Origin: Streptomyces sp. Ru62
GTDB taxonomy: Bacteria > Actinomycetota > Actinomycetes > Streptomycetales > Streptomycetaceae
NCBI RefSeq assembly: GCF_002920615.1
Contig: NZ_PQSU01000053.1
Span: 1-42,152, forward strand
Length of the DNA: 42,152 bases
Direction of reading: 5' to 3'
This document shows, one piece after another, positions 22,148 through 31,086 of this stretch. How positions within the stretch are numbered: the stretch's first letter is position 1; the number at the start of each line of letters is the position of its first letter. The notes beneath the pieces were generated by a model that worked only from the letters and a program-made list of their open reading frames with translations, was not told where the DNA came from and did no database searches. Both the position numbers and the translations under genes were made by a program.

Positions 22148-23692
22148 TCAGGAACAGACCGTGTTGGCCTTCGGTGTCCTCCCGTCCAGCAGGTAGCCGT
22201 TCACCGCGCTCTGCACGCACTTGTTCTTGCTGTCGTACGCGCCGTGCCCCTGGCCCTTGTACGTCAGCTCGATGCCGACGCCCCTGCCGAGCGCCTCCAC
22301 CATCCTCCGCGCGCCCTCGTACGGGGTGGCCGGGTCGCCGGTGTTGCCGATGACGAGGATGGGCGCCGCCCCCGGGGCGCTGACGTCGGGATGGTCGGCC
22401 GCGCCCGGCACCGCCCAGTTGGTGCAGCTGACCATGCCCCAGGCCAGGTAGTCGCCGAACAGCGCGGAGGCGGCGCGGAACTCGGGCAGCCTCCGCTGGA
22501 CGTGGTCCGCGGTGTACCGGGGCTTCTCGTCGGCACAGTTGATCGCGGTGTTCGCCGCGGTGAGGTTGCTGTACTCGCCGTTCTCGCTGCGGCCGTTCAT
22601 CGAGTCGGAGAGCAGCATGAGGATCTTGCCGTCGCCGTCGTAGGCCTGCTCCAGCCCCTCGGTGAGGTACTCCCAGAAGTCCTTCGAGTACAGGGACTGC
22701 GCGATGCCGTTGGTGGCGGCCGTCTGCGTCAGCTGACGCGGGAAGATGCCCGGGATCGGCTTCTTCTCCAGCTCGGCGAGGAGTTTCGCGATGCGGTCCT
22801 TCACCTCCTGCTCGGTGCTGCCGATCGGGCACTCCTCGGTCTTCGAGGTGCAGTCCTCGGCGAAGTTGTCGAGCGCGAGCTGGAAGCCCCTGGCCTGCCC
22901 GAGCGCGCTCTCCTCCGGGGTCTGCGTGGGGTCCACGACCGCGTCCAGGACGGCCCGGCCGACGTTCTTCGGGAACAGGTGGGCGTAGACACCGCCGAGT
23001 TCGGTGCCGTAGGAGATGCCGAAGTAGTACAGCTTGTCGTCGCCGAGGACCCGGCGCATCAGGTCCATGTCGCGGGCCGCGTCCGTGGTGCGCACATGCG
23101 GCAGGACCTTCTCGGAGTTCTTCTCACAGGCCGCGTTGAACTGCTTGGTGCGTTGCAGGAGCTGGACCTGTTCGGCGTGGTCGTCCGGGGTCGCGTCCTG
23201 TTGGAAGTACTCGTCCAGCTGGGCGTCGCTCTCGCACTCCACCGGTGCGCTGCGGCCGACCCCGCGGGGGTCGAAGCTCACCAGGTCGTAACGGGTGCGC
23301 AGGGCCGTGTAGTCCGAGCCGAACGCGGGCAGCGTGGTCACCCCGCTGCCGCCCGGGCCGCCGAAGTTGAACACGAGCGAGCCGATCCGCCTGTTCTCGG
23401 GCCCACTGGCCCGGGCGCGGATCAGGGCGATGCCGATGGTGTCGCCCTTCGGCCTGCTCCAGTCCAGCGGCGCCTTCATGGTCGCGCACTGCCACTCCCC
23501 GCCGTTCGGCAGCGGCGAGGGAGGACTGCCGCCACCTTCCGCCTCGGAGGGGGCCGGGCAGGACTTCCAGTCCAGTTTCTGGGCCGTGAGATCCCCGTCC
23601 TTGCCGCTGTCGCCGCATCCGGCCAGTACAGCGGCGAGCAGCACAGCGGTGGTGGTCAGCGCGGCGGCACGCAGCCGGAACGGGTTCGCCAT
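22148..23692 (-). CDS. TAP-like secreted lipoprotein peptidase (alpha/beta hydrolase), copy 2
   Basis: A 514-residue paralogue of the downstream gene. The lipoprotein signal ends LAGC (Cys26). FNFGGPGGSG, GISYGTELGG (nucleophile Ser), NTGDPATP and GQGHGAYDS (His) are all present, and long stretches are nearly identical to the neighbour, for example DDKLYYFGISYGTELGGVYA. It should be a serine peptidase on the outer face of the membrane. The ATG at 23692 gives a normal signal peptide; the open frame continues far upstream inside the UPF0104 gene but lacks a start in context. CACGAT 6 nt upstream could be a leaderless -10. The two paralogues are about 143 bp apart. Confidence 0.9.
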   Translation of the reverse strand: MANPFRLRAAALTTTAVLLAAVLAGCGDSGKDGDLTAQKLDWKSCPAPSEAEGGGSPPSPLPNGGEWQCATMKAPLDWSRPKGDTIGIALIRARASGPENRRIGSLVFNFGGPGGSGVTTLPAFGSDYTALRTRYDLVSFDPRGVGRSAPVECESDAQLDEYFQQDATPDDHAEQVQLLQRTKQFNAACEKNSEKVLPHVRTTDAARDMDLMRRVLGDDKLYYFGISYGTELGGVYAHLFPKNVGRAVLDAVVDPTQTPEESALGQARGFQLALDNFAEDCTSKTEECPIGSTEQEVKDRIAKLLAELEKKPIPGIFPRQLTQTAATNGIAQSLYSKDFWEYLTEGLEQAYDGDGKILMLLSDSMNGRSENGEYSNLTAANTAINCADEKPRYTADHVQRRLPEFRAASALFGDYLAWGMVSCTNWAVPGAADHPDVSAPGAAPILVIGNTGDPATPYEGARRMVEALGRGVGIELTYKGQGHGAYDSKNKCVQSAVNGYLLDGRTPKANTVCS

Positions 23693-23787
23693 ACTCCCAT
23701 CGTGGGGGCGCGCACGCCGGGGCGCGCGGGACGCGGGCCGTAAGAGGTACGCACCGGCCGGGCCGGGACCGCACCGGGCAGGCCCGC

Positions 23788-26655
23788 TTACAGGGCTCCC
23801 TTGCGGGTGAGGTGGTTGAAGGCGAGCCAGCCCGGCAGCACCGGCAGCCACAGCGTCAGCAGCCGGAACAGCAGCACGGCCGGGGCGGCGACCTCCTTGG
23901 GCAGGCCCACGGCGATCAGGCCGACGGTGAGGGTCGCCTCGACCGCGCCCACACCGCCGGGGGTGGGCGCCGCGGAGCCGAGCGCGTTGCCGGCGAGGAA
24001 GACGACGGCGACGCTGGCGATGCTCAGCGACACCGATCCGTCGCCGAAGGCCCGGATGGAGGCGTCGAGGCACATCACGAAGCAGGCGGTCAGCAGCAGC
24101 ATGCCGCCGATGCCGGTGATGAGCTTCTGGGGCCGTTGCAGCACGTCGAGCATCCGCGGCACGACACCGGCGAACAGCGACCTCACGCGCGTGACGACGA
24201 ACTTCCGCAGGAACGGCACCGAGGTGACCACGAGGACCAGGACGGCCACGGTCAGCAGACCCGCGATCACCGTGCGGGACGGCGACAGCGAGGGCGTCTT
24301 CTCGGTGCCGGTCAGATAGCCGAAGGACAGCAGCATCAGGATGTGACAGCCGAGCCCGAACAGCTGCGAGGCGCCGACGCTCGCCACCGCGAGCCCCGGA
24401 CGCACGCCGGCGCGTTGCAGGAAGCGCGTGTTGAGGGCCACACCGCCGACCGCGGCCGGCGCCACGATCTTCACGAACGACCCGGCGACCTGCGCCGCCA
24501 CGGTCCGCGGGAACGGCACCCGTTCCGGTACGAAGCCCAGCAGGGCCATCGCGGCGGCGACGTAGCTGAGCGCGGAGAACAGCACCGCGGCGACCACCCA
24601 ACCCCACTGGGCCTGCGCGAACAGCGTGCCGAACTCGATGTGGGTGAGCTGGGTCAGCAGGTAGTACGCGCCGATCGCACCGGCGATGAAGCTGATCAGG
24701 GTGCGCGGCCGGACCCGCTCCAGGCGGGCCGGTTCCACCGGCGCCTGGGGCCTGATCCGCAGCACCTGGTGCCGGATCTGGGTGAGCAGATCCTCCTCGC
24801 GGGCTTCTTCGAGGGCTTCGTCGATGGCCCGCTTCTCCGCGCGCTGCTCGGCGCGGACCGCCTTCTTGTCGGGCTTTTCGAGCCCGGCCGGAGCCGTCCC
24901 GGGCGCCTCCTCCAGCCGGGCCAGCTTGGCCTGTCGGGAGGCTTCGAGTACCGCTTCCCGTTCGCGCTGGGCCCGCTCGCGGGCCAGTCGGCGCAGCGTC
25001 GCGCGCGTGGAGCGCGTCAGCGCGATCGGCTGGAGCATCGGCAGGCAGTCGGCGACCGCGTCCGGGCCGAGCACGTTGACCGCCGAGGCCACCGCCCGCT
25101 CGGCACCGACCCGCAGGCCGAGCGTGGTGACCAGCTGGGCTACGTCCATGCGCAGCAGCAGATCGCCGGCCGCGATCTCGCCACCGCGCAGTTCGGTGAG
25201 GATCACCCTGCCGGAACGATCCACCAGAATCGCGTCTCCGGCCAGCCTGCGGTGCGCGATGCGCCGGGACTGCAGCGCCCGCACCTGGTGCCAGGTGTTG
25301 CGCAGCAGCTCGTCGGTGATGTCCTCGTCGGCCAGCGAGTCCAGGGTGCGCCCGCCGGTGTGCTCGTAGACGAGCATGACCGCGTCCGGGCCGAGTTCGG
25401 AGGTGGCGATCAGCTTGGGAGCGTTGGCGCCCGCCGCGATCGCCGCGTACGCCAGCAGCGCCTCCTGCTCCAGTGCCTGGCGCAGCGACTGGAGGCTGGA
25501 GCGGGTGGCGAAGCCGCGCAGGGTGAGGTTCCGCCAGGCGCGGTAGAAGAAGCCCTGGGCCTGCTGTTCCCGGTCGACGACCGTGACGTCCAGCGGCGGG
25601 CCGTCCTCCAGGGAGACGAAGTAGCGCCGGCCCCGGTCGCCGTTCTCCGTCTCCACCGCTTCCTCGCGGGCCGCGCCGACGGGATGGAAGCCGACGTGCC
25701 TCAGGCCCGCCATCAGGGTCTGGCCGGTCGGGCGGACATTGGGGGAGCCGACCGCGTACAGGGTGCCGTAGGCGATGGTCCAGCCGATCAGCACGGTCAG
25801 GATGATCGAGAAGGGGGTCGTGTAGCCGGTGACCAGCATCGAGAACGCGTCGAGTAGCAGCACGATCCACAGCACCGCGCGCCATCTGGGTCTGCGGGAC
25901 ATGCCGACGGCCGTCATGTAGGCGATCACGGGTGCCAGATAGCCGTGCACCGGGTCGGTCAGGGCGTGGATGTCGCCCGGCGAGGGCTGGGTGAGTGCCT
26001 CCTGGATCGAGTCCGGGGCGGCCCGGGCGACCCACAGGTCCGTGGCGAGCGTGACTCCGTGCGCCAGGACGGCCGCGAGGACGCCGTCGGCGATGCGCAG
26101 CCCGTCCCGTTTGATCAGCCGTTCGATCGCGAACGCGACCGGCACCAGCAGGATCGCGATGCTGGACGCAAGGCCCGCGATCTTGATGAGCAGGTCCGGG
26201 GCCTGCCCGGTGCCCTTGTTGATGTCCTGTTCGAGGCCCGAAGTGGTGCCGTGCGCGAACGCGGCGATCGCGAGCAGCACCACGATGCCCAGCAGGCCCA
26301 CCAGGAGCCGCATCAGGTCGGAGGGGCGGTGCACACGCGCGGGGAGCAGCGGTTCGTCGCGCTCCACCTGCTCGGCGTGGGGGTCGTCGTCGGCGCACGG
26401 ACGGTGGTCCGGGGGTGGGTTCCCGGGGACGTGCGCCACCTCGGGGGCGGGCGGCCCCTCCGCGGCGTCCGCTCCGCCGTCGCCACGCGCGCGCGCGGCG
26501 TCGTCCTCGCGCTGACCGGCGTCTTCCTGGTGGTGCCGGCCGGTGTCTTCCTGCTGCGCGCCGGTGCCGCCGTCGTCCGCGCGGGCGGGACCGGGGCGCG
26601 CGGAGGCGTCAGGGGTGCCCGCCGCTCCTTCGGGGTGCACGCCCTGCTCCTTCAT
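23788..26655 (-). CDS. Large membrane protein: degenerate kinase domain plus UPF0104 flippase-like domain
   Basis: A 955-residue membrane protein in four parts. An acidic disordered N-terminus (to about 105) is followed by about seven membrane segments (to about 300). Next comes a soluble domain resembling an ABC1/aminoglycoside-kinase fold (about 350-520). After an Arg/Glu helical linker, the C-terminal UPF0104/LPG-synthase-TM domain (about 635-955) has the GGVGAVEATLTVGL signature. In the kinase-like part the catalytic loop reads AHRRLAGDAILVD and the DFG position reads TELRGG, so Asp/Asn catalytic residues are missing and it is probably a pseudokinase. The ATG at 26655 (KEQGVHPEG) was preferred over GTG at 26679. 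It could flip a lipid or handle a lipid-linked glycan; no substrate is known. It is divergent from the alkyltransferase-like gene. Confidence 0.8.
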   Translation of the reverse strand: MKEQGVHPEGAAGTPDASARPGPARADDGGTGAQQEDTGRHHQEDAGQREDDAARARGDGGADAAEGPPAPEVAHVPGNPPPDHRPCADDDPHAEQVERDEPLLPARVHRPSDLMRLLVGLLGIVVLLAIAAFAHGTTSGLEQDINKGTGQAPDLLIKIAGLASSIAILLVPVAFAIERLIKRDGLRIADGVLAAVLAHGVTLATDLWVARAAPDSIQEALTQPSPGDIHALTDPVHGYLAPVIAYMTAVGMSRRPRWRAVLWIVLLLDAFSMLVTGYTTPFSIILTVLIGWTIAYGTLYAVGSPNVRPTGQTLMAGLRHVGFHPVGAAREEAVETENGDRGRRYFVSLEDGPPLDVTVVDREQQAQGFFYRAWRNLTLRGFATRSSLQSLRQALEQEALLAYAAIAAGANAPKLIATSELGPDAVMLVYEHTGGRTLDSLADEDITDELLRNTWHQVRALQSRRIAHRRLAGDAILVDRSGRVILTELRGGEIAAGDLLLRMDVAQLVTTLGLRVGAERAVASAVNVLGPDAVADCLPMLQPIALTRSTRATLRRLARERAQREREAVLEASRQAKLARLEEAPGTAPAGLEKPDKKAVRAEQRAEKRAIDEALEEAREEDLLTQIRHQVLRIRPQAPVEPARLERVRPRTLISFIAGAIGAYYLLTQLTHIEFGTLFAQAQWGWVVAAVLFSALSYVAAAMALLGFVPERVPFPRTVAAQVAGSFVKIVAPAAVGGVALNTRFLQRAGVRPGLAVASVGASQLFGLGCHILMLLSFGYLTGTEKTPSLSPSRTVIAGLLTVAVLVLVVTSVPFLRKFVVTRVRSLFAGVVPRMLDVLQRPQKLITGIGGMLLLTACFVMCLDASIRAFGDGSVSLSIASVAVVFLAGNALGSAAPTPGGVGAVEATLTVGLIAVGLPKEVAAPAVLLFRLLTLWLPVLPGWLAFNHLTRKGAL

Positions 26656-26801
26656 GGTCTCTTCGTGGTCTCGTATCACCAGTCACCGCCCGCACGATGG
26701 TGGCATGCCCCACCGACACTCACGGGCATCAGGGTGCGGATGCGCGGGCGCACAGTCTGCCCCAAGGACCGCGCGGGGGCGAGAGGACCGTTCCTCACGG
26801 C

Positions 26802-26823
26802 CCCCGCCGGAACGCCGGCGGGG
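26802..26823 (+). promoter_or_regulatory. 9-bp hairpin upstream of the alkyltransferase-like gene
   Basis: CCCCGCCGG (26802-26810) pairs with CCGGCGGGG (26815-26823) around an AACG loop. It ends 5 bp before a CAGGAT -10-like box (26829-26834) that is 7 nt from the ATG. It could be an operator or, if transcription starts further upstream, an mRNA hairpin. Confidence 0.4.
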
Positions 26824-26841
26824 TGCGGCAGGATGGGGTGG

Positions 26842-27249
26842 ATGAGCGAGCAGAGCCCTCCCGGAGGCGCCCGCGCGGAGTGCGCGGACGCGGTGCCGGG
26901 ATACGCGGACGCGCTGCCGGAGTACGCCGAGCGGGTCCTGGACGTCGCCGAGCGGATCCCGCCGGGCCGGGTCATGACCTATGGCGATGTCGCGGAGTGG
27001 CTGGAGGAGGGCGGACCGCGCCAGGTCGGCCGGGTGATGGCCCTCTACGGCGGCGCGGTCCCGTGGTGGCGTGTCGTACGCGCCGACGGCGTGCTGCTGC
27101 CCGGACACGAGCTCCGCGCGCTCGCCCACTACCGTGCGGAGGGCACCCCGCTGAGGCAGGCGGGCAGCAGCGCCGAGGGCCATCTGCCGCGGCTCGACAT
27201 GCGCCGGGCCCGATGGGACGGCGGCGCGGGTGCGGAGGGTCACACCTGA
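26842..27249 (+). CDS. Alkyltransferase-like protein (ATL; MGMT fold without the catalytic Cys)
   Basis: A 135-residue protein with the DNA-binding domain of O6-alkylguanine-DNA methyltransferases: RIPPGRVMTYGDVAEWL carries the helix-turn-helix, followed by RQVGRVMAL. The active-site PCHR of the methyltransferases is PWWRV here, so Cys is replaced by Trp as in alkyltransferase-like proteins. These bind O6-alkylguanine and hand it to nucleotide excision repair rather than repairing it. The start at 26842 lies 7 nt after a CAGGAT -10, which suggests a leaderless mRNA; an in-frame ATG three codons earlier (26833) is possible. It is divergent from the UPF0104 gene and upstream of adnA. The M. tuberculosis homologue Rv3204 is in the same place from memory. 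Confidence 0.88.
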   Translation: MSEQSPPGGARAECADAVPGYADALPEYAERVLDVAERIPPGRVMTYGDVAEWLEEGGPRQVGRVMALYGGAVPWWRVVRADGVLLPGHELRALAHYRAEGTPLRQAGSSAEGHLPRLDMRRARWDGGAGAEGHT

Positions 27250-27277
27250 CAGCTTCCGCCATCGGATGCCGCCGCGG

Positions 27278-27292
27278 AGGGCCCGTGGCCCT
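27278..27292 (+). terminator. Short GC hairpin after the ATL gene
   Basis: AGGGCC (27278-27283) pairs with GGCCCT (27287-27292) around a CGT loop, followed by TTC. Weak but well placed, 29 bp past the stop. Confidence 0.4.
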
Positions 27293-27411
27293 TTCGGGGG
27301 ACATGGGGGACGTCCGTGGCATGCCGTACGTTCGTGAGACGTGGGACCCGCGTGACCCGAGTGCCGCGAGGGAAGAAGCGGAAGCTCTGCTTCCATCCGG
27401 AGCGGCGGCGT

Positions 27412-27417
27412 AGCGTC
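27412..27417 (+). promoter_or_regulatory. -10 box supporting the long adnA start
   Basis: TAGCGT ends 8 nt before the GTG at 27426, the same spacing as in other probable leaderless genes of this window. No clear -35 is seen. Confidence 0.35.
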
Positions 27418-27425
27418 GGCAGCGC

Positions 27426-30400
27426 GTGTCCCCCTCATCCCGCGGCCACCGCCTCGCGCGCGTGACCGCCCGCCCGCCAGCACGACCACCAGGACCGGCA
27501 CATCACGTGAGCTCCTCTTCCTCCACCAGGCGCCCGCCGCACCCACCGGTGCGGCAGGGGAGCCGTGGCGCTTACCGACTGGTCCGAACCCCTCCGGCCG
27601 TCGTGGACCCCCCTCGTCTGGACGCGGCACAGCGTGCCGTGGTTGACCACCGGAGCGGACCACTCCTCGTCCTCGCCGGCCCCGGCACCGGCAAGACCAC
27701 CACGCTGGTCGAGTCCGTGGCCGCCCGGATCGCCCGGGGCGGCGACCCCGAACGCATCCTGGTGCTCACGTTCAGCCGCAAGGCCGCCGTAGACCTGCGC
27801 GACCGCATGGCCCTGCGCATCGGCGCCGCTCGCGCTCCCAGGGCGACCACATTCCATTCGTACTGCTACGCGCTGGTCCGCGCCCACCAGGACGGCGGCC
27901 GGTCCACCGAGCCGCTGCGCCTGCTCTCCGGCCCCGAGCAGGACGTCACCGTCCGGGAGCTGCTCGCCGGCCAGCCCGAGCTGGAGCGGCTCGGCCTGAC
28001 CCATGTGCGCTGGCCGGACGAACTGCGCGCCTGCCTGACCACGCGTGGCTTCGCCGACGAGGTCCGTGCCGTCCTCGCCCGCAGCCGGGAGCTGGGCCTC
28101 GGCCCGGAGGCCCTGGACGCCTTCGCCCGCCGCATCGGCCGCCCCGACTGGCGGGCGGCGGCCGCGTTCCTCGCCGAGTACCTCGACACCCTCGACCTCC
28201 AGGGCGTGCTCGACTACGCGGAACTGGTCCACCGCGCGGTCCTGCTCGCCCGCCGCCCGGAGACCGCGGCAGGGCTGGCGGCCCGGTACGACGCCGTGTA
28301 CGTCGACGAGTACCAGGACACCGACCCCGCCCAGGTCCGGCTGCTGCGCGCGCTCGCGGGCGGGGGACGCACCCTGGTCGCCTTCGGCGACCCCGACCAG
28401 TCGATCTACGCCTTCCGGGGTGCCGACGTGAACGGCATCCTCGACTTCCCGGCCGCCTTCCGGCGCGCGGACGGCCGTCCCGCCCCCGTGGCGGTGTTGC
28501 GCACCTCGCGCCGCTCCGGCGCCGCCCTGCTGGCCGCGACCCGTCTGATCACCCAGCGCATGCCGCTGTCCCGGCTGCCCGCCGAGAAGGTCCGCGCCCA
28601 CCGGGAGCCGGCCGCCGTACGGGACGGCGGCCGGGTCGAAGTCCACACCTACCCGACGCCCGGCGCGGAAGTGGACAACATCGCGGACATCCTGCGCCGC
28701 GCGCACCTGGAGGACGGCGTCCCCTGGAGCGACATGGCCGTCCTGGTGCGCGCGAGCTCTCGTCTGCCGGCCCTCCGCCGGGCCCTCACCGCCGCCGGCG
28801 TCCCCCTGGACATCGACGGTGACGAGCTGCCCCTGCGGCACGAGCCCGCGGTCGCACCGCTGCTCACGGCCCTCCGCGCGGTGGCCACGGCGGAGGCACG
28901 GCATCGGGACGAGGAGTCGGAAGGGCGGCCGGAGGGAGGTGACCCGGCTGGTGAAGAGGCCACCGGGGGACGCGCCGGTGCCGCCGGGGAGGGGGAAGGG
29001 GCCGAAGCCTCCGGAGACGGCGCCGAGGCTGTCGGGGAACGCGCTGAAGCCGTCGGGGAACGCGCCGGTGCCGCCGAGGAGGGCGGAGGTGCCGAAGCCT
29101 CCGGAGGCCGCGCCGAGGCTGTCGGGGAACGCGCCGAAGCCTCCGTAGGCCGCGCCGAAGCCGCCGGGGAGCGAGCCGGAGCCCCCGCGGAACCGGCCCC
29201 TGACGCCTCCTCCTGGCTGGACACCGAGACCGCTCTCACCCTGCTCACCTCACCGCTCGCCGGCATGGACGCCGCCGACCTGCGCCGCCTCGGGCGTGCC
29301 CTGCGCGAGGAGGAGCGGGCCGCCGGGAACCCCCTGCCGCCCCCGTCCGACGAACTGCTCGCCCGGGCGCTCGCCGAACCCGAGCGCCTGGCCGTGCACG
29401 ACCCGGCGTACGCGCGCGGGGCGCAGCGCCTCGGCGCGCTGCTCCGCAAGGCCCGTGAGCGCCTTGCCGGCGGCGGTACGGCCGAGGAGGCGCTGTGGGA
29501 CCTGTGGCAGGGCACACCGTGGCCCGGACGCCTGGAGCGGGCCGCCCGGCGCGGTGGCGCGGCCGGCCGCAACGCCGACCGGGACCTGGACGCCGTGTGC
29601 GCCCTGTTCGCCACCGCCGCGCGCGCGGAGGAGCGCTTCGGAGGCCGCGGCGCCCTGAACTTCCTGGAGCAGATCGAGGCCGAGGACATAGCCGCCGACA
29701 CACTGGCCCGCCGCGCGGTACGCCCGGACGCCGTCCGCGTGATGACCGCGCACCGCGCCAAGGGCCTGGAGTGGCGGCTGGTCGTCGTCGCCGGCGTCCA
29801 GGAGGGACTCTGGCCCGATCTGCGCCGCCGCGGCTCGCTGCTGGAGGCCGACCGCATCGGCCGTGACGGACTCGCCGAGCCGCTCACCCCCGGCGCGCTG
29901 CTCGCCGAGGAGCGCCGCCTGTTCTACGTCGCCGCCACGCGCGCGCGTGACCGCCTCGTCGTCACCGCGGTGAAGGCACCGGCCGACGACGGCGACCAGC
30001 CGTCCCGGTTCCTCACCGAGCTGGGCGTCGAGCCGAGGGACGTCACCGGACGCCCGCGCCGGCCGCTGTCCGTCGCCGCGCTCGTCGCCGAACTGCGCGC
30101 GACCACGGTCGATCCGCGCGCGTCGGCCGCGCTGCGGGAAGCCGCCGCCCGCCGGCTCGCCCGGCTCGCCGCGCTCGCCGACGAGGACGGCCGCCCGCTG
30201 GCGCCGTCCGCACACCCCTACCGCTGGTGGGGCATGTTCGAGCCGACCGAGAGCAAGGTGCCGCTGCGCCACCGGGACCAGCCCGTGGTGCTCTCCGGGA
30301 GCGCCCTCGACCAGCTCGCCAACACCTGCGCGTTGCAGTGGTTCCTCGGCCGTGAGGTGAAGGCCGACGCCCCCGCCACCACCGCGCAGGGCTTCGGCAA

Positions 30401-31085
30401 TGTCGTCCACGTCCTCGCCGACGAGGTCGCCTCCGGCCGCACCCCCGCCGACCTCGACGTCCTCATGGAACGCCTGGACTCCGTGTGGAACGCGCTGGCC
30501 TTCGACGCGCCGTGGAAGTCGCGGCAGGAGAAGGACAACGCGCGCGTGGCGCTCGAACGCTTCCTCAACTGGCACGTCCTGAACCGGGCGGGCCGCACGC
30601 CGGTGGCGAGCGAGCACGACTTCGACGTCACCCTGGAAGCGGGCGACTACCAGATCCGCATCCGCGGCCAGATGGACCGCGTGGAGACGGACGCCGAGGG
30701 CCGCGCCTACGTGGTCGACTTCAAGACCGGCAAACAGGCGCCCACCGCGGGCGAGGTGGAGCGCCACCCCCAGCTCGCCGTCTACCAGCTCGCCGTCCGC
30801 GAAGGCGCCGTCGACACGGCCTTCGACGGCGTACGCCCCGAGCCGGGCGGCGCGGAACTGGTCCACCTCAGACAGGGCGCCGCCCAGCGTGACGGGGGCG
30901 ACAGCCTGCCCAAGGTGCAGACCCAGGAGCCGCCGACGGGGGAGTGGGTCGGCGAGCTGCTGGCCACCGCCGCCGGAAAGGTCCTCGACGAGCGGTTCAC
31001 ACCGAGCGCCGGCCAGCACTGCGCGCACTGCGCGTTCCGGGCGTCGTGCAGCGCGCGCCCGGAGGGACGGCACGTGGTCGAGTGA
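27426..31085 (+). CDS. adnA: AdnA-type helicase-nuclease subunit
   Basis: A 1219-residue (from the GTG at 27426) UvrD/RecB-like protein, one half of the AdnAB complex that resects DNA double-strand breaks in actinobacteria. The N-terminal motor has Walker A AGPGTGKTT (near 84-92), LTFSRKAA, DEYQDTDPAQ (near 293-302), GDPDQSIYAFRG and the later VMTAHRAKGLEW and YVAATRARDRL motifs. The C-terminal RecB-family nuclease has VDFKTGK near 1098-1104 and four cysteines (968, 1199, 1202, 1208) in the [4Fe-4S] pattern C...CX2CX5C. An Ala/Glu/Gly-rich insert (28974-29189) expands the linker in the motor. An alternative GTG at 27507 gives a 1192-residue protein starting SSSSSTRR. adnB follows after 251 bp. 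Confidence 0.88.
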   Translation: MSPSSRGHRLARVTARPPARPPGPAHHVSSSSSTRRPPHPPVRQGSRGAYRLVRTPPAVVDPPRLDAAQRAVVDHRSGPLLVLAGPGTGKTTTLVESVAARIARGGDPERILVLTFSRKAAVDLRDRMALRIGAARAPRATTFHSYCYALVRAHQDGGRSTEPLRLLSGPEQDVTVRELLAGQPELERLGLTHVRWPDELRACLTTRGFADEVRAVLARSRELGLGPEALDAFARRIGRPDWRAAAAFLAEYLDTLDLQGVLDYAELVHRAVLLARRPETAAGLAARYDAVYVDEYQDTDPAQVRLLRALAGGGRTLVAFGDPDQSIYAFRGADVNGILDFPAAFRRADGRPAPVAVLRTSRRSGAALLAATRLITQRMPLSRLPAEKVRAHREPAAVRDGGRVEVHTYPTPGAEVDNIADILRRAHLEDGVPWSDMAVLVRASSRLPALRRALTAAGVPLDIDGDELPLRHEPAVAPLLTALRAVATAEARHRDEESEGRPEGGDPAGEEATGGRAGAAGEGEGAEASGDGAEAVGERAEAVGERAGAAEEGGGAEASGGRAEAVGERAEASVGRAEAAGERAGAPAEPAPDASSWLDTETALTLLTSPLAGMDAADLRRLGRALREEERAAGNPLPPPSDELLARALAEPERLAVHDPAYARGAQRLGALLRKARERLAGGGTAEEALWDLWQGTPWPGRLERAARRGGAAGRNADRDLDAVCALFATAARAEERFGGRGALNFLEQIEAEDIAADTLARRAVRPDAVRVMTAHRAKGLEWRLVVVAGVQEGLWPDLRRRGSLLEADRIGRDGLAEPLTPGALLAEERRLFYVAATRARDRLVVTAVKAPADDGDQPSRFLTELGVEPRDVTGRPRRPLSVAALVAELRATTVDPRASAALREAAARRLARLAALADEDGRPLAPSAHPYRWWGMFEPTESKVPLRHRDQPVVLSGSALDQLANTCALQWFLGREVKADAPATTAQGFGNVVHVLADEVASGRTPADLDVLMERLDSVWNALAFDAPWKSRQEKDNARVALERFLNWHVLNRAGRTPVASEHDFDVTLEAGDYQIRIRGQMDRVETDAEGRAYVVDFKTGKQAPTAGEVERHPQLAVYQLAVREGAVDTAFDGVRPEPGGAELVHLRQGAAQRDGGDSLPKVQTQEPPTGEWVGELLATAAGKVLDERFTPSAGQHCAHCAFRASCSARPEGRHVVE
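28974..29189 (+). repeat. In-frame minisatellite in adnA (90-bp unit)
   Basis: A 90-bp unit runs 28974-29063 and again 29064-29153, each made of one 27-bp and three 21-bp blocks such as GCCGAGGCTGTCGGGGAACGC (20 of 21 bases shared between copies or better). Further 21-bp blocks continue to 29189. It encodes AEAVGER and GAGAAEEGG-like units. Confidence 0.8.
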
Positions 31086-31086
31086 C

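Noticed and set aside
22148..26398. One 1416-codon minus-strand frame joining the UPF0104 region and the TAP-like gene
   Set aside because: The TAP-like protein starts at 23692 with its own signal peptide. The upstream part of that frame overlaps the UPF0104 gene in a different frame and has no domain.
27302..27413. A 37-codon plus-strand ORF before adnA
   Set aside because: No ribosome site, no recognisable motif, and it overlaps the hairpin and promoter of adnA.
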